The notes under the pieces: model-generated
What the model was told of the DNA's origin: nothing
Database searches by the model: none
Seen by the model: the letters and a program-made list of their open reading frames with translations, nothing else
From: JAVJUV01 sp040220415
GTDB taxonomy: Bacteria > Pseudomonadota > Alphaproteobacteria > Rhodobacterales > Rhodobacteraceae
DNA length: 64,000 nt
Direction of reading: 5' to 3'
Assembly: GCA_040220415.1 (NCBI GenBank)
Contig: JAVJUV010000010.1
Span: forward strand, 1 to 64,000
In this document: piece after piece, positions 40,018 to 48,405 of the stretch
How positions within the stretch are numbered: position 1 is the first letter of the stretch
Layout: every line of letters starts with the position of its first letter
Position numbers and translations under genes: made by a program

Positions 40018-41019
40018 ATGCAATTCCAGATCCTTTTCTTGGCAGGGATTTTCGCAGGGTTTTGGGCTGCGACGCCATCCATGGCGAAGCAAAAGCCTGT
40101 GCTGACCGTCATGACATACGATAGTTTCGTTACCGAATGGGGGCCTGGGCCCGAGATCGAGGCATCCTTTGAAGAAAGCTGCAATTGCGATCTTCGATTT
40201 GTGGCCGCTGGAGACGGTGCGGCTTTGCTGGCACGGATCAGGCTGGAGGGCGCGCGAAGCGACGCCGATGTTGTTCTTGGTCTCGACACCAATCTTACCG
40301 CTGCCGCCGCCGATACCGGACTGTTCGCGCCACATGGGATTGACGCAAACGACCTCGATCTTCCGATTGCCTGGGAGGATGGGACTTTCCTGCCCTATGA
40401 CTGGGGCTATTTTGCGTTCGTCCACGACGCCGGACTCGAAAATGTGCCCGAGAATCTGAAGGCTCTCGGCGACAGCGATATTTCCATCGTCATCCAGGAC
40501 CCGCGTTCATCGACACCGGGCCTGGGGTTGCTTCTGTGGGTCAAGTACGCCTACGGCGACGAGGCAGGGAGTGTCTGGGAAGCGCTTGCAGACAACATCG
40601 TCACCGTAACGCCAGGCTGGTCCGAGGCCTATGGCCTTTTCCTTGAGGGAGAGGCCGAAATGGTCCTGTCTTATACAACATCGCCGGCGTACCACCTGAT
40701 CGCCGAAGACGACCCCAGCAAAGTCGCCGTTTCTTTCGACGAGGGACACTATTTGCAGATCGAAGTAGCCGGCCAACTGAAGTCCAGTGATCAACCGGAA
40801 CTGGCGTCCGAATTCCTTAGATTCATGCTGACTGACACATTCCAGTCAGTCATACCCACGACGAACTGGATGTACCCGGCCAAGACACCGGAAGATGGGC
40901 TTCCGGAAGGGTTCGAGAGGCTTGTTCAACCCGCGAAGGCACTGATCTTCGCGCCGGGGAAAGCCGCCGCGGTTCGTGAAACGGCGATTGAAGAATGGCT
41001 GAACGCGCTAAGCCGGTGA
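40018..41019 (+). CDS. thiB: Thiamine ABC transporter, substrate-binding protein
   Basis: A 333-residue periplasmic binding protein with a signal peptide (cleavage near ATPSMA). The start of the mature part, VLTVMTYDSFVTEWGPGP, and LPYDWGYFAFVHD, SSTPGLGLLLW and LSYTTSPAYH are typical of ThiB, which binds thiamine and its phosphates. Under TPP-riboswitch control with thiP and thiQ. Confidence 0.96.
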   Translation: MQFQILFLAGIFAGFWAATPSMAKQKPVLTVMTYDSFVTEWGPGPEIEASFEESCNCDLRFVAAGDGAALLARIRLEGARSDADVVLGLDTNLTAAAADTGLFAPHGIDANDLDLPIAWEDGTFLPYDWGYFAFVHDAGLENVPENLKALGDSDISIVIQDPRSSTPGLGLLLWVKYAYGDEAGSVWEALADNIVTVTPGWSEAYGLFLEGEAEMVLSYTTSPAYHLIAEDDPSKVAVSFDEGHYLQIEVAGQLKSSDQPELASEFLRFMLTDTFQSVIPTTNWMYPAKTPEDGLPEGFERLVQPAKALIFAPGKAAAVRETAIEEWLNALSR

Positions 41020-42566
41020 CAGCGTCGGTTTGGGCCGGAATTCTCGCGGCGCTTGCCTTTCCGGCCCTAATACTTGCGGCTTTCGCGGCGGTACTTTTGT
41101 CTGCCGAAACCGGCAGAGCGCCGAGCACGTCCGATTGGGCCGCAATCCGATTCACCCTGCTTCAGGCGATCGTTTCGGCCGTCGTCAGCGTGCTGATGGC
41201 AATTCCTGTCGCCCGTGCCTTGGCCCGGCGAAAGTTCCCCGGACGCGCGTTTCTGGTAACTCTTCTGGGCGCGCCGTTCCTCCTTCCCGTCATCGTCGCG
41301 ATATTCGGTTTGCTGGCGGTGTTCGGGAGAGGGGGCGTCGTGAACGCCGCGCTTGGATGGTTCGGATTGCCACCGATTTCCATCTACGGATTTCATGGCG
41401 TGGTTCTGGCCCATGTATTCTTCAACATGCCCCTGGCTACGCGACTGGTCCTGCAGGGTTGGGCAGAGATTCCGTCCGAGCGCTTCAGGCTTGCTGCCTC
41501 GCTGGGAATGGATGCTTCGGCGGTGAACCGACACTTGGAGCGACCGATGCTCATGACTGTCGTTCCCGGGGCGGCACTTGTAATATTCGTGATCTGCACG
41601 ACCAGTTTCGCGGTTGCGCTTACCTTGGGTGGTGGGCCAAGCGCGACGACAATCGAACTGGCGATCTATCAGGCTGTTCGGTTCGAGTTCGACCTCGCAA
41701 GAGCGTCCTATTTATCCCTGTTTCAACTCGCGATCACTGGATTTGTGGCTTTTTTTGCCCTGCGATACAGTGGATACGCAGGTGTAGGTGCTGGTCTCGA
41801 TCGCGTTCTCAGGCGATGGGATGCCGAAAACAGCTTTTTGCGTTCGATCGATGCACTGGCCATCGCGACGGCAACCATATTTCTGATAGCCCCCATTTTC
41901 ATGGTCGTCGCCAGAGGCTATTCAGCTATCCCGTTCATGTCGACATCTGTCTGGACAGCGGCATTGACATCCATTGTGGTGGCACTGTGTTCGACCGTTC
42001 TGACAGTTCTTCTTGCGATTACAATCGCGCTGGCAGCGACGCAGCTTCGTCCCCATGGAAAGCTGTTGGAGATTGCCGGTCTTTTGGCTGTTGCTGCCTC
42101 ACCATTGGTGATGGGAACCGGTTTGTTCCTGATGATCTTCCCCCATGCGGACCCGGCCAAATTTGCGCTGAGCGTCACCGTACTTGTGAATGCCATGATG
42201 ACGCTTCCTTTCGCGCTGCGTGCCATGCTTCCGGCCGTTCGGAATGTAGAGGCCGACTATGGTCGGCTTGCGGATTCGCTTGGTTTGGTTGGATGGGATC
42301 GGGTCCGGGTGTTGATCCTGCCTCGGATACGCCGGCCGCTTGGCTTTGCGGCCGGCCTCGCTGCCGCTCTGTCGATGGGGGATCTGGGTGTGATAGCTCT
42401 CTTTGCCGATCCGGAGACGGCGACGCTTCCATTGCAGGTGTACAGATTGATGGGTGCCTACCGCATGGAGGAAGCGGGCGCGGCTGCTGTTCTGCTGCTG
42501 TTCCTTACCTTCGGGATATTCTATGTGTTCGACAGATGGATGTCTCATGACGCTCACGCTCGATAA
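40995..42566 (+). CDS. thiP: Thiamine ABC transporter, permease
   Basis: A 523-residue fused double permease (about 12 spans), as usual for ThiP. Each half has an EAA loop: GWAEIPSERFRLAASLGMDA and RLADSLGLVGWDRVRVLILP. It overlaps thiB by 25 bases and thiQ by 20. Confidence 0.95.
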   Translation: MAERAKPVTASVWAGILAALAFPALILAAFAAVLLSAETGRAPSTSDWAAIRFTLLQAIVSAVVSVLMAIPVARALARRKFPGRAFLVTLLGAPFLLPVIVAIFGLLAVFGRGGVVNAALGWFGLPPISIYGFHGVVLAHVFFNMPLATRLVLQGWAEIPSERFRLAASLGMDASAVNRHLERPMLMTVVPGAALVIFVICTTSFAVALTLGGGPSATTIELAIYQAVRFEFDLARASYLSLFQLAITGFVAFFALRYSGYAGVGAGLDRVLRRWDAENSFLRSIDALAIATATIFLIAPIFMVVARGYSAIPFMSTSVWTAALTSIVVALCSTVLTVLLAITIALAATQLRPHGKLLEIAGLLAVAASPLVMGTGLFLMIFPHADPAKFALSVTVLVNAMMTLPFALRAMLPAVRNVEADYGRLADSLGLVGWDRVRVLILPRIRRPLGFAAGLAAALSMGDLGVIALFADPETATLPLQVYRLMGAYRMEEAGAAAVLLLFLTFGIFYVFDRWMSHDAHAR

Positions 42567-43236
42567 GGTCCGATTGACTCGCGATGATTTCATGCTGACT
42601 GCCGACTGTTCAATTGATGCGCCAGGACTCGTGTCGGTTATCGGGCCGTCCGGTGGAGGAAAGTCGACGCTGTTGTCATTAATCGCCGGTTTTGAAATGC
42701 CGGATGCAGGCAGCGTCCTTTGGAAATCCAGAAACCTTGGGCCCGTCCCGCCGGGAAAAAGACCGGTTTCGGTGCTGTTTCAGGACAACAATCTCTTCCC
42801 GCATCTGAGTATCATGGCGAATGTCGCGCTTGGTGTGGAGCCTCGCAGACGGCCGTCACGCGAGGTTCTTTCTCGCGCTGGCGAGGCGTTGGCGCGCGTC
42901 AATTTGGCTGGCTTCGAGGAGCGAAAACCCGGTGAACTTTCAGGAGGGCAGCAAAGCCGCGCTGCACTGGCCAGAGTTCTTCTTACCGACAGGGAAATCG
43001 TTCTTATGGACGAAGCCTTCTCGGCGCTGGGTCCGGCGTTGCGAAACGAGATGCTTGCACTTGTCGTTAAGCTGCTGCCCGGCAAACTGATCCTTATGGT
43101 TACGCACGATCCCGAGCACGCAAGGCGCTGGTCCGACCGGACGATATTCGTGGATCAGGGGCAAGTTCATCCGCCGGTTCCGACCGACATGTTGTTTGGC
43201 AATCCGCCGGATGCACTAAGAAGCTATCTCGAGTAG
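42547..43236 (+). CDS. thiQ: Thiamine ABC transporter, ATPase
   Basis: A 229-residue ABC ATPase: Walker A GPSGGGKST, Q-loop FQDNNLFPHL, signature ELSGGQQSRAALAR, Walker B EIVLMDEAFSALG and switch His in VTHDPEHA. ATG 42547 lies inside the end of thiP. Completes the thiBPQ importer. Confidence 0.96.
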   Translation: MTLTLDKVRLTRDDFMLTADCSIDAPGLVSVIGPSGGGKSTLLSLIAGFEMPDAGSVLWKSRNLGPVPPGKRPVSVLFQDNNLFPHLSIMANVALGVEPRRRPSREVLSRAGEALARVNLAGFEERKPGELSGGQQSRAALARVLLTDREIVLMDEAFSALGPALRNEMLALVVKLLPGKLILMVTHDPEHARRWSDRTIFVDQGQVHPPVPTDMLFGNPPDALRSYLE

Positions 43237-43247
43237 AGGCCTTGTGG

Positions 43248-43661
43248 TCACTCCTTGATCTTGCCGCGAAGCGACTTCACTTCGCCTCTTTGACGCTTGG
43301 TTTCCAATCTTTTGCGTTTCTGACCAAGGGGAATACGCGTCTTCAGCCGTTTCTTGGGCCGTTCCGCCGCTTTCCGGATCAATTCAGCAAGTCGTTCGCG
43401 AGCGATTTCGCGGTTTCTCGCCTGACTTCTTTCCGCGCTGACCTGAATCACAATGGCGCCATCCTTGGTCCAGCGCCGGCCCGCCAGTCTTTGCAGACGT
43501 CGTTTGACCGGCTCAGGAAGGTTTGGCGACCGACCAGCTTCAAACCGCAACTCAACTGCCGTCGCGACCTTGTTGACGTTCTGCCCGCCAGGTCCGCCAG
43601 AGCGCACAAACTGCTCGGTAAGCTCCCAATCTGCGATCTCGATCTGCGGTGTGATCTGCAT
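43248..43661 (-). CDS. arfB: Alternative ribosome-rescue hydrolase ArfB
   Basis: A 137-residue YaeJ/ICT1-type peptidyl-tRNA hydrolase. The catalytic GGQ lies in RSGGPGGQNVNKVATAVELR (about 20-40), and the lysine/arginine-rich tail (KKRLKTRIPLGQKRKRLETK) is the part that enters the empty mRNA channel of stalled ribosomes. It is convergent with thiQ. Upstream (to the right) is a structured, probably transcribed leader-like region. Confidence 0.96.
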   Translation of the reverse strand: MQITPQIEIADWELTEQFVRSGGPGGQNVNKVATAVELRFEAGRSPNLPEPVKRRLQRLAGRRWTKDGAIVIQVSAERSQARNREIARERLAELIRKAAERPKKRLKTRIPLGQKRKRLETKRQRGEVKSLRGKIKE

Positions 43662-43684
43662 GACTTTTCTTAACTTGATACGAA

Positions 43685-43712
43685 GAAGGGTCGCCTGCCG
43701 TGGCGACCCTTC
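43685..43712 (-). terminator. Strong hairpin, probable terminator of the leader RNA
   Basis: An 11-bp perfect stem GAAGGGTCGCC/GGCGACCCTTC (43685-43695 with 43702-43712) with a 6-base loop. On the minus strand it is followed by TTCTTCG. It would end the transcript that begins near 43880, before arfB, or act as an attenuator of arfB. Confidence 0.6.
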
Positions 43713-43784
43713 CGAGTTTCTCAGAGATGGGCCAGTTAGGGAACTGAAAGCCCAATCAGGAGTGTTCAGCCTTCCGGTTTGCCT

Positions 43785-43841
43785 TCAGGCCACGGCCCCC
43801 CTGACTGTTCCGACACCTCTCTCCAATATCACTCTAGACAC
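43785..43841 (-). CDS. Probable 18-residue leader peptide
   Basis: GTG 43841 to TGA at 43787-43785 encodes VSRVILERGVGTVRGAVA, preceded by AAAGGAGGTGG (43856-43846), an uninterrupted match to the anti-Shine-Dalgarno end of 16S rRNA at correct spacing. An in-frame ATG at 43859 lies before the site and is less likely. Function unknown; by position it could couple translation to folding of the downstream hairpins. Confidence 0.45.
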   Translation of the reverse strand: MSRVILERGVGTVRGAVA

Positions 43842-43911
43842 TGGACCACCTCCTTTCATTACGTTGCCGATAGGGAAAGGTTCGCACAGATTTGGTGTCT
43901 GTCAAATTAAT

Positions 43912-44532
43912 TCACGCTACCCGTGCCGTCATTTGCTTCACAATCAGGCGAAATGGCACCAATGCGACCAAAGCAAGCGAAAGTTTTACGCACCAATCGG
44001 CAACAGCCAACGAAACCCAAAGAGGTACGGCAGGTCCAAATCCAAGAAGTGCGAAGTGTTCATTGGCCCAGGATACGTCATTGGTCGGCTCGATCCAAAC
44101 CAGTGCCGACGAGAAGGCGATTGTGAAGAACAGTGCGGTGTCCAAAGCCGATCCGAAAAGCGTCGATACAAGAGGTGCTTTCCACCAGTTACCATGGCGC
44201 AACCGATCGAAAATGGAAACGTCCAGCATCTGAGCGCTAAGAAACGCCAAACCTGATCCAAGAGCGATTCTCCACGTTACAAGGGGGCCGAATTCTCCGG
44301 TGATCTGCGTGCCGATCAACGAGCATCCGACGCCGGTCAGAAAGCCGGCGAAGACCACTTTTCGTGCGGTGGTCGCCCCATAAACGCGATTCATTACGTC
44401 TGTAACCAGAAACGCCAGTGGATAGGTGAACGCGCCCCACGTCAGCCATTGGCCAAACAGGAATTGCACGAGGATATTGGACGCCACAACGATGGTGGCC
44501 ATGGCAAGAATGCCGGGAAGTATACGTGACAT
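43912..44532 (-). CDS. yhhQ: Queuosine-precursor transporter YhhQ
   Basis: A 206-residue, six-span protein of the VUT/YhhQ family, importing queuine or 7-deazaguanine precursors (preQ0/preQ1). The family pattern WGAFTYPLAFLVTDVMNRVYG is intact, followed by RIALGSGLAFLSAQMLDV and GSALDTALFFTIAF. Relevant with queG at 18.9 kb. ATG 44532 is used; the frame is open to TTG 44553. Confidence 0.93.
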   Translation of the reverse strand: MSRILPGILAMATIVVASNILVQFLFGQWLTWGAFTYPLAFLVTDVMNRVYGATTARKVVFAGFLTGVGCSLIGTQITGEFGPLVTWRIALGSGLAFLSAQMLDVSIFDRLRHGNWWKAPLVSTLFGSALDTALFFTIAFSSALVWIEPTNDVSWANEHFALLGFGPAVPLWVSLAVADWCVKLSLALVALVPFRLIVKQMTARVA

Positions 44533-44608
44533 GACTGAGTTCCGTTTTGACAAGGTGGTCGGAGACTTGGCCCCGCTTCAGGGGACGCAGCGACCTAACG
44601 CCATAGCG

Positions 44609-45472
44609 TCAGTCGGTCAAGCGGAACTCGACGAACTGCGTGGGGTCCTTCGGATCGCCATTATTATCCGAGACAAGCGTAAGGCGCAGTCCTTCGCCAT
44701 CACGCCACACCGCAATTCCCTCAAGGTTCAGATACTCTCCTCTCTCTCCCGTCCAGAGCACTTCGTCCAGACTTCCATCCAGTCGAACCCGACGAATCCG
44801 ATTCTGCCACCAAAGCCCGACGATCAATTTGCGTTCGAGCAGATAGAGATCGCCGTTGCTGTCGAAATCTGCGCCCACCAGACCAAAGAGGTCCTTTTCG
44901 GGAAGGTAGCCGTCGATCTGCCAGTTGTCTCCTTCCAGTCGATACACCGGAAAGCCTTCGGGAAGGGGTTTTTCTGAGAAGGTGTACAGCGAACCGTCTG
45001 GCGCAAGCGCCAGCGCCTCCAATTGCCAGTTCTCCGCGTGATCGTGAAACGTCGGGTGATCCGCGACAGCCGTGGGAGTGTCTTCGAGACCGATCTCGTA
45101 GCGTCTCACCCGTGCCCAACGTTCGAACGAGACCCACGCAGTGCCATCGGACGCAACGGCAAGTCCTTCGGCATCCGACAGGTCTCCGTTTCGGCGGGCG
45201 CTGATCGGGTAGCCGTTCTCGCCCAGAAGAGCATCAAGTGTGTCGATGAGAATGCCGGAAATCGCGCCTTCGTTGCGAACGAAGCGACCTTCAAGCCAGA
45301 AGCCACGGTCTCCGATGGCGAGAAAGCTATCGCCGTCCGGCGCAACCTCCAAACCGGAAAGTCCGGCGATCAGGTCGGTGTCCCAGTCAAAGTGATTGAG
45401 AGGTACCAGTTCCTCGGCGATCGCCAGTCCTGGCAACAGGGCCAGACCTAGCGAGACAAGACCTGAGCGCAT
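44609..45472 (-). CDS. Secreted esterase-like phytase-domain protein
   Basis: A 287-residue periplasmic protein: signal peptide MRSGLVSLGLALLPGLAIA, then the beta-propeller of the 'esterase-like activity of phytase' family (LSGLEVAPDGDSFLAIGDRG, SDAEGLAVASDGTAWVSFER, LEALALAPDGSLYTFSEK, LFGLVGADFDSNGDLYLLER). The repeated A-x-D-G-x-L motifs are blade signatures. Substrate unknown. It overlaps the end of mepA by 25 bases and is probably co-transcribed. Confidence 0.88.
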   Translation of the reverse strand: MRSGLVSLGLALLPGLAIAEELVPLNHFDWDTDLIAGLSGLEVAPDGDSFLAIGDRGFWLEGRFVRNEGAISGILIDTLDALLGENGYPISARRNGDLSDAEGLAVASDGTAWVSFERWARVRRYEIGLEDTPTAVADHPTFHDHAENWQLEALALAPDGSLYTFSEKPLPEGFPVYRLEGDNWQIDGYLPEKDLFGLVGADFDSNGDLYLLERKLIVGLWWQNRIRRVRLDGSLDEVLWTGERGEYLNLEGIAVWRDGEGLRLTLVSDNNGDPKDPTQFVEFRLTD

Positions 45473-46311
45473 TGCTTCGGCAAATCTGTCAGCACGTACT
45501 CTCGACGCGGTTTCGGGGGAGGCGCATTCGGATCCGGAGGCGGGGGATTCAGAATATCCTGCACCCATTTCTGGGCATCCGCGCACCCATCGCCTGCGGG
45601 AGGAGGGGCCTGATTTTCGCATCCTCGAGATCCTCTCGGGCAGGAAAGGCGCACATGAAAATGATAGTGGTGCCCCCACCAAGGGCGGATTTTTCTCAAC
45701 CAACTGCGGTCGCCTTTTTCATCGTTGCACATTTGCACTTTCGCGCCAGGGAAAATGAATATCCGTGCGACCGCGGGATCTTTTGCTGCCTGCTTCAGGA
45801 TTCTGTGGTGGGCGACACTCCAGTTCCCATTGACATAGGCTCCATTGGCTCGACGCATCGAAACCGAGGAGAGTTTCTCCCGCTCGGAGCGTGACAAGTT
45901 CAAGTTGCCCGCGGGCAGCATCCATATGTCGACGTCCAGACCCAACTGGTGGCTGCTGTGACCTGAAAGCATGGGTCCCCCTCGGGGTTGAGAGATATCC
46001 CCGATATACAGACCGTTCCAACCAGGTTGCGTGGCGGCGAACTCCGAAAGCCTGCTAATGAAGGATATGGTTTCGGGATGCCCCCAGTTCCGGTTGCGGC
46101 TCAAGCGCATCGCCTGCCACGTTGGCCCACTTTCCGGAAGTGCCACGCCTCCGGCAAGGCAGCCTTTCGCATAACCACCAAGTGGCAAGGGTTTGTGCGG
46201 CGAGGCTGAACGCTCTGCACCGAAAAGCTCTTTTGCCGGCGTTTGAGAGGTCGCCGGTGCGGAAAGAATCAAGGTTGCCATCAGAGCGGCAACTAGTAGA
46301 CGAGGTGTCAT
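45448..46311 (-). CDS. mepA: Penicillin-insensitive murein endopeptidase MepA
   Basis: A 287-residue LAS-type zinc peptidase cutting D-Ala-mDAP cross-links. Signal peptide (about 1-22); motifs PMLSGHSSHQLGLDVDIWM with Zn ligands His and Asp, and WWGHHYHFHVRLSCP with the third ligand. Cysteines (CLAGGVALP, CPRGSRGC, GDGCADAQKW) match the family's disulfides. ATG 46311 overlaps the MFS stop (ATGA). Confidence 0.96.
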   Translation of the reverse strand: MTPRLLVAALMATLILSAPATSQTPAKELFGAERSASPHKPLPLGGYAKGCLAGGVALPESGPTWQAMRLSRNRNWGHPETISFISRLSEFAATQPGWNGLYIGDISQPRGGPMLSGHSSHQLGLDVDIWMLPAGNLNLSRSEREKLSSVSMRRANGAYVNGNWSVAHHRILKQAAKDPAVARIFIFPGAKVQMCNDEKGDRSWLRKIRPWWGHHYHFHVRLSCPRGSRGCENQAPPPAGDGCADAQKWVQDILNPPPPDPNAPPPKPRREYVLTDLPKQCAQVLSR

Positions 46312-47666
46312 TGCGCTGCTCGATCTCCGTCGGGTTTTACCCAGATTAGCAGAAACAGACCCGAAAGAAACAGTACGATCAACGGCGCTATCCCAAGCCG
46401 CACGCTGTCTGTCGCCAATGTTACGGAACCAATCAGCATCGGAGCCAGGAAGGCGGTCGCACGTCCGGATAGTCCATAAAGACCAAAGCTTTCGGTAGGT
46501 TTGTCCACATCGGTGTGACGTACCATCAACGAGCGGCTTGCTGCTTGCAGGATGCCGCCAAATCCGCCGATGAGCACACCGCATAGATAAAAGACCAAAT
46601 CAGGCAGATTGGAACCTTCCGACAGTGTCTGTCCCAGTATTGAAGTCGGAGTCATTGACACGATCACACCGCAAACGGTCGAAAGGCCGAGTATGCATCC
46701 GACGATCACGGGTTTCGGCCCAATTCGGCGATCGAGCCGTCCGCCGAAGAACGAAAACGCCGCAGCCGCAATCACACTGATGATGCCGAAGATTCCGACT
46801 TTCGCGATCTCCCACTCAAGTACGAGCGTGGCATAGGTGCCACCGAAACCATAAAGCCCGTTCAGCGCATCACGATACAGCATCGACCCACCAAGGTAGG
46901 AGGCAAGACTTCGACGCCATCTTAGCGAACCAAGGGAGTTCCGCAGGCTTGCGAGCGCTACTTTGAATGACGTGCGGCGGGTTCCTGCGGACGTTTCCTT
47001 TACCCACAGGAAATAGGGCGTCATGAAAGCCAGGAACCAGATAGCGACGAAGGGACCGATGAATCGCGTGCCTTCGCGCATTTCGGGGTTCAGTCCGAAA
47101 AGCGGTTCAATCCCGGCGACCGTTCTGCCGTTTGGCTGCTCCACGAAAAAGGCAAGAGCCAGAATAAGCGACAGTAATCCGCCGAGATATCCGAAGGCGA
47201 ACCCGGACCCCGATATGCGCCCGATTTCGTTGCGCGGAGCAAGCGCCGGTAGCTGGGCATTGGTAAATATCAACGCGTATTCAGCACCGATGAAACCAGT
47301 TCCGAAAAAGAATAGTGCCAACCAAAGGTTCGAGCCGTCAGGCTGGACCCACCACAGACCTGCAGCGCCAGCGATGTACATCACGGTGAATCCGAGAATC
47401 CATGGAAGTCGTCGGCCGGTTGTATCCGCCACGGCACCCATCAACGGTGCTCCGAAGCCGATCAGCAGCCCGGATACCAGAAGTCCAAGCGACCACATGC
47501 CTTGCGCGTCGGACTTGGCGATGCTTTCGGAAGCACCGCCTGCCTGAAAGGCGGCCTGCGCGACCGAAACAAAATAGGGACCAAAAACAAATGTGACGAG
47601 AAGCGTATGATAGGGCTGGCTGGCCCAATCGAAGAAGTACCAGCCCCAGATTCTTCTTCGTGTCAC
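46308..47666 (-). CDS. MFS transporter (Atg22-like/UMF1)
   Basis: A 452-residue, 12-span transporter; the start RRIWGWYFFDWASQPYHTLLVTFVF is the UMF1/Atg22 signature, followed by GAPLMGAVADTTGRRLPWIL (MFS motif A region). Such proteins export amino acids or similar metabolites. GTG 47666 is the start. Coupled to mepA, so it may serve recycling of wall peptides; this is inference. Confidence 0.9.
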   Translation of the reverse strand: MTRRRIWGWYFFDWASQPYHTLLVTFVFGPYFVSVAQAAFQAGGASESIAKSDAQGMWSLGLLVSGLLIGFGAPLMGAVADTTGRRLPWILGFTVMYIAGAAGLWWVQPDGSNLWLALFFFGTGFIGAEYALIFTNAQLPALAPRNEIGRISGSGFAFGYLGGLLSLILALAFFVEQPNGRTVAGIEPLFGLNPEMREGTRFIGPFVAIWFLAFMTPYFLWVKETSAGTRRTSFKVALASLRNSLGSLRWRRSLASYLGGSMLYRDALNGLYGFGGTYATLVLEWEIAKVGIFGIISVIAAAAFSFFGGRLDRRIGPKPVIVGCILGLSTVCGVIVSMTPTSILGQTLSEGSNLPDLVFYLCGVLIGGFGGILQAASRSLMVRHTDVDKPTESFGLYGLSGRATAFLAPMLIGSVTLATDSVRLGIAPLIVLFLSGLFLLIWVKPDGDRAAQ

Positions 47667-47981
47667 GCGTTCTGCCCTGCAAGCTTCTCTACAGTGCCTT
47701 ACATAGACGCCACTTTCTCAAAGGGGAAACGTTCAGTGTCGTTTGAACTGTCACGGGCAGACACGAGTGGCGCGTATCGAAGCTGCCCTTCGCCCCAAGA
47801 CCAAAAGTGTTTGAGGGCGCGTTTGCCACTCAAATCGATAGGCACATCCGACCAGTCATCTGCTGGTGGATCTTGTTCAGAAGGTTGGATGTTATGTCCA
47901 TGCGTTGTGGCACCTTGGGGTTGCACTGGTGGCTGGTCGGGCTTAGTTCAGACCGCAGAGTAAAGTACGGATGCGGATCGC
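47667..47981. other. Intergenic region between the MFS gene and yggT
   Basis: 315 bases. One minus-strand open frame (47699-47926) may be a small gene, listed separately. Apart from it I see only the yggT upstream region; no clear promoter or hairpin. Confidence 0.4.
47699..47926 (-). CDS. Possible small hypothetical protein
   Basis: A 75-codon frame with GTG start: hydrophilic N-terminus, then DLSGKRALKHFWSWGEGQLR and RFPFEKVASM. No family recognised, no evident ribosome site, but it is colinear with the MFS gene 32 bases downstream and its residue composition looks protein-like. Could be a non-coding frame. Confidence 0.3.
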   Translation of the reverse strand: MQPQGATTHGHNIQPSEQDPPADDWSDVPIDLSGKRALKHFWSWGEGQLRYAPLVSARDSSNDTERFPFEKVASM

Positions 47982-48275
47982 ATGTTCACGATACTGAAAA
48001 TCATCCAGCTCCTTCTGGACGTGGCTTTTTTCATCATGCTGATCCACATCATCATGAGCTGGCTTATCAACTTCAACGTGCTGAACCTGCGGCAACCGAT
48101 CGTGGCCCAGATATGGGACGGATTGAATCGCCTGCTGGAACCGATCTATACCCCCATTCGCAGGATGCTACCCAACACCGGTGCACTTGATCTGGCGCCG
48201 CTTGTCCTCTTCATCATCATTATCATACTTCGCGACATCCTGATCCCCGATTTGGCTCGTGCACTTCTGATCTGA
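47982..48275 (+). CDS. YggT-family membrane protein
   Basis: A 97-residue protein with two membrane helices (about 5-28 and 70-92) and the YGGT signature LLEPIYTPIRRMLPNTGALDL-like loop (about residues 51-70). Members act in osmotic shock tolerance or chromosome/division contexts in other bacteria; role here unknown. Confidence 0.93.
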   Translation: MFTILKIIQLLLDVAFFIMLIHIIMSWLINFNVLNLRQPIVAQIWDGLNRLLEPIYTPIRRMLPNTGALDLAPLVLFIIIIILRDILIPDLARALLI

Positions 48276-48405
48276 GGCGAAGTGTTTGTGCTGCTTTCAG
48301 CAGGATTTGCGGTCGGATCATGTTCGGCAAGCACTTGCTTGTTCATGCCCCATCGACATGCCAAAGTGTAACTAACAAGAGCAGAAAAATCAATCGAGGC
48401 ATGCC

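Larger units (their letters stand above)
43685..43880 (-). ncRNA. Candidate structured RNA between yhhQ and arfB
   Basis: About 195 bases read leftwards with an 18-codon ORF preceded by a perfect ribosome site, a second hairpin TGGGC-TTT-CAGTT-CCCT-AACTG-GCCCA (complement of about 43729-43755) and the strong 11-bp hairpin at its end. A TTGACA box lies at 43905-43900. It looks like a small RNA or a leader, not a plain spacer. Confidence 0.45.

Noticed and set aside
41030..42550. 506-codon second plus-strand frame over thiP
   Set aside because: Same strand, other frame; Cys/Arg/Gly-rich translation without membrane helices, whereas thiP reads as a clear permease.
43845..43856. Resemblance of the plus strand to the 3' end of 16S rRNA (CACCTCCTTTC)
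   Set aside because: Only the anti-SD stretch matches; no other 16S sequence is present. It is the complement of a strong ribosome site on the minus strand.
43453..44256. Plus-strand 267-codon frame over the yhhQ-arfB interval
   Set aside because: Antisense to yhhQ and arfB ends; basic, low-complexity sequence. The minus-strand RNA features explain the interval better.
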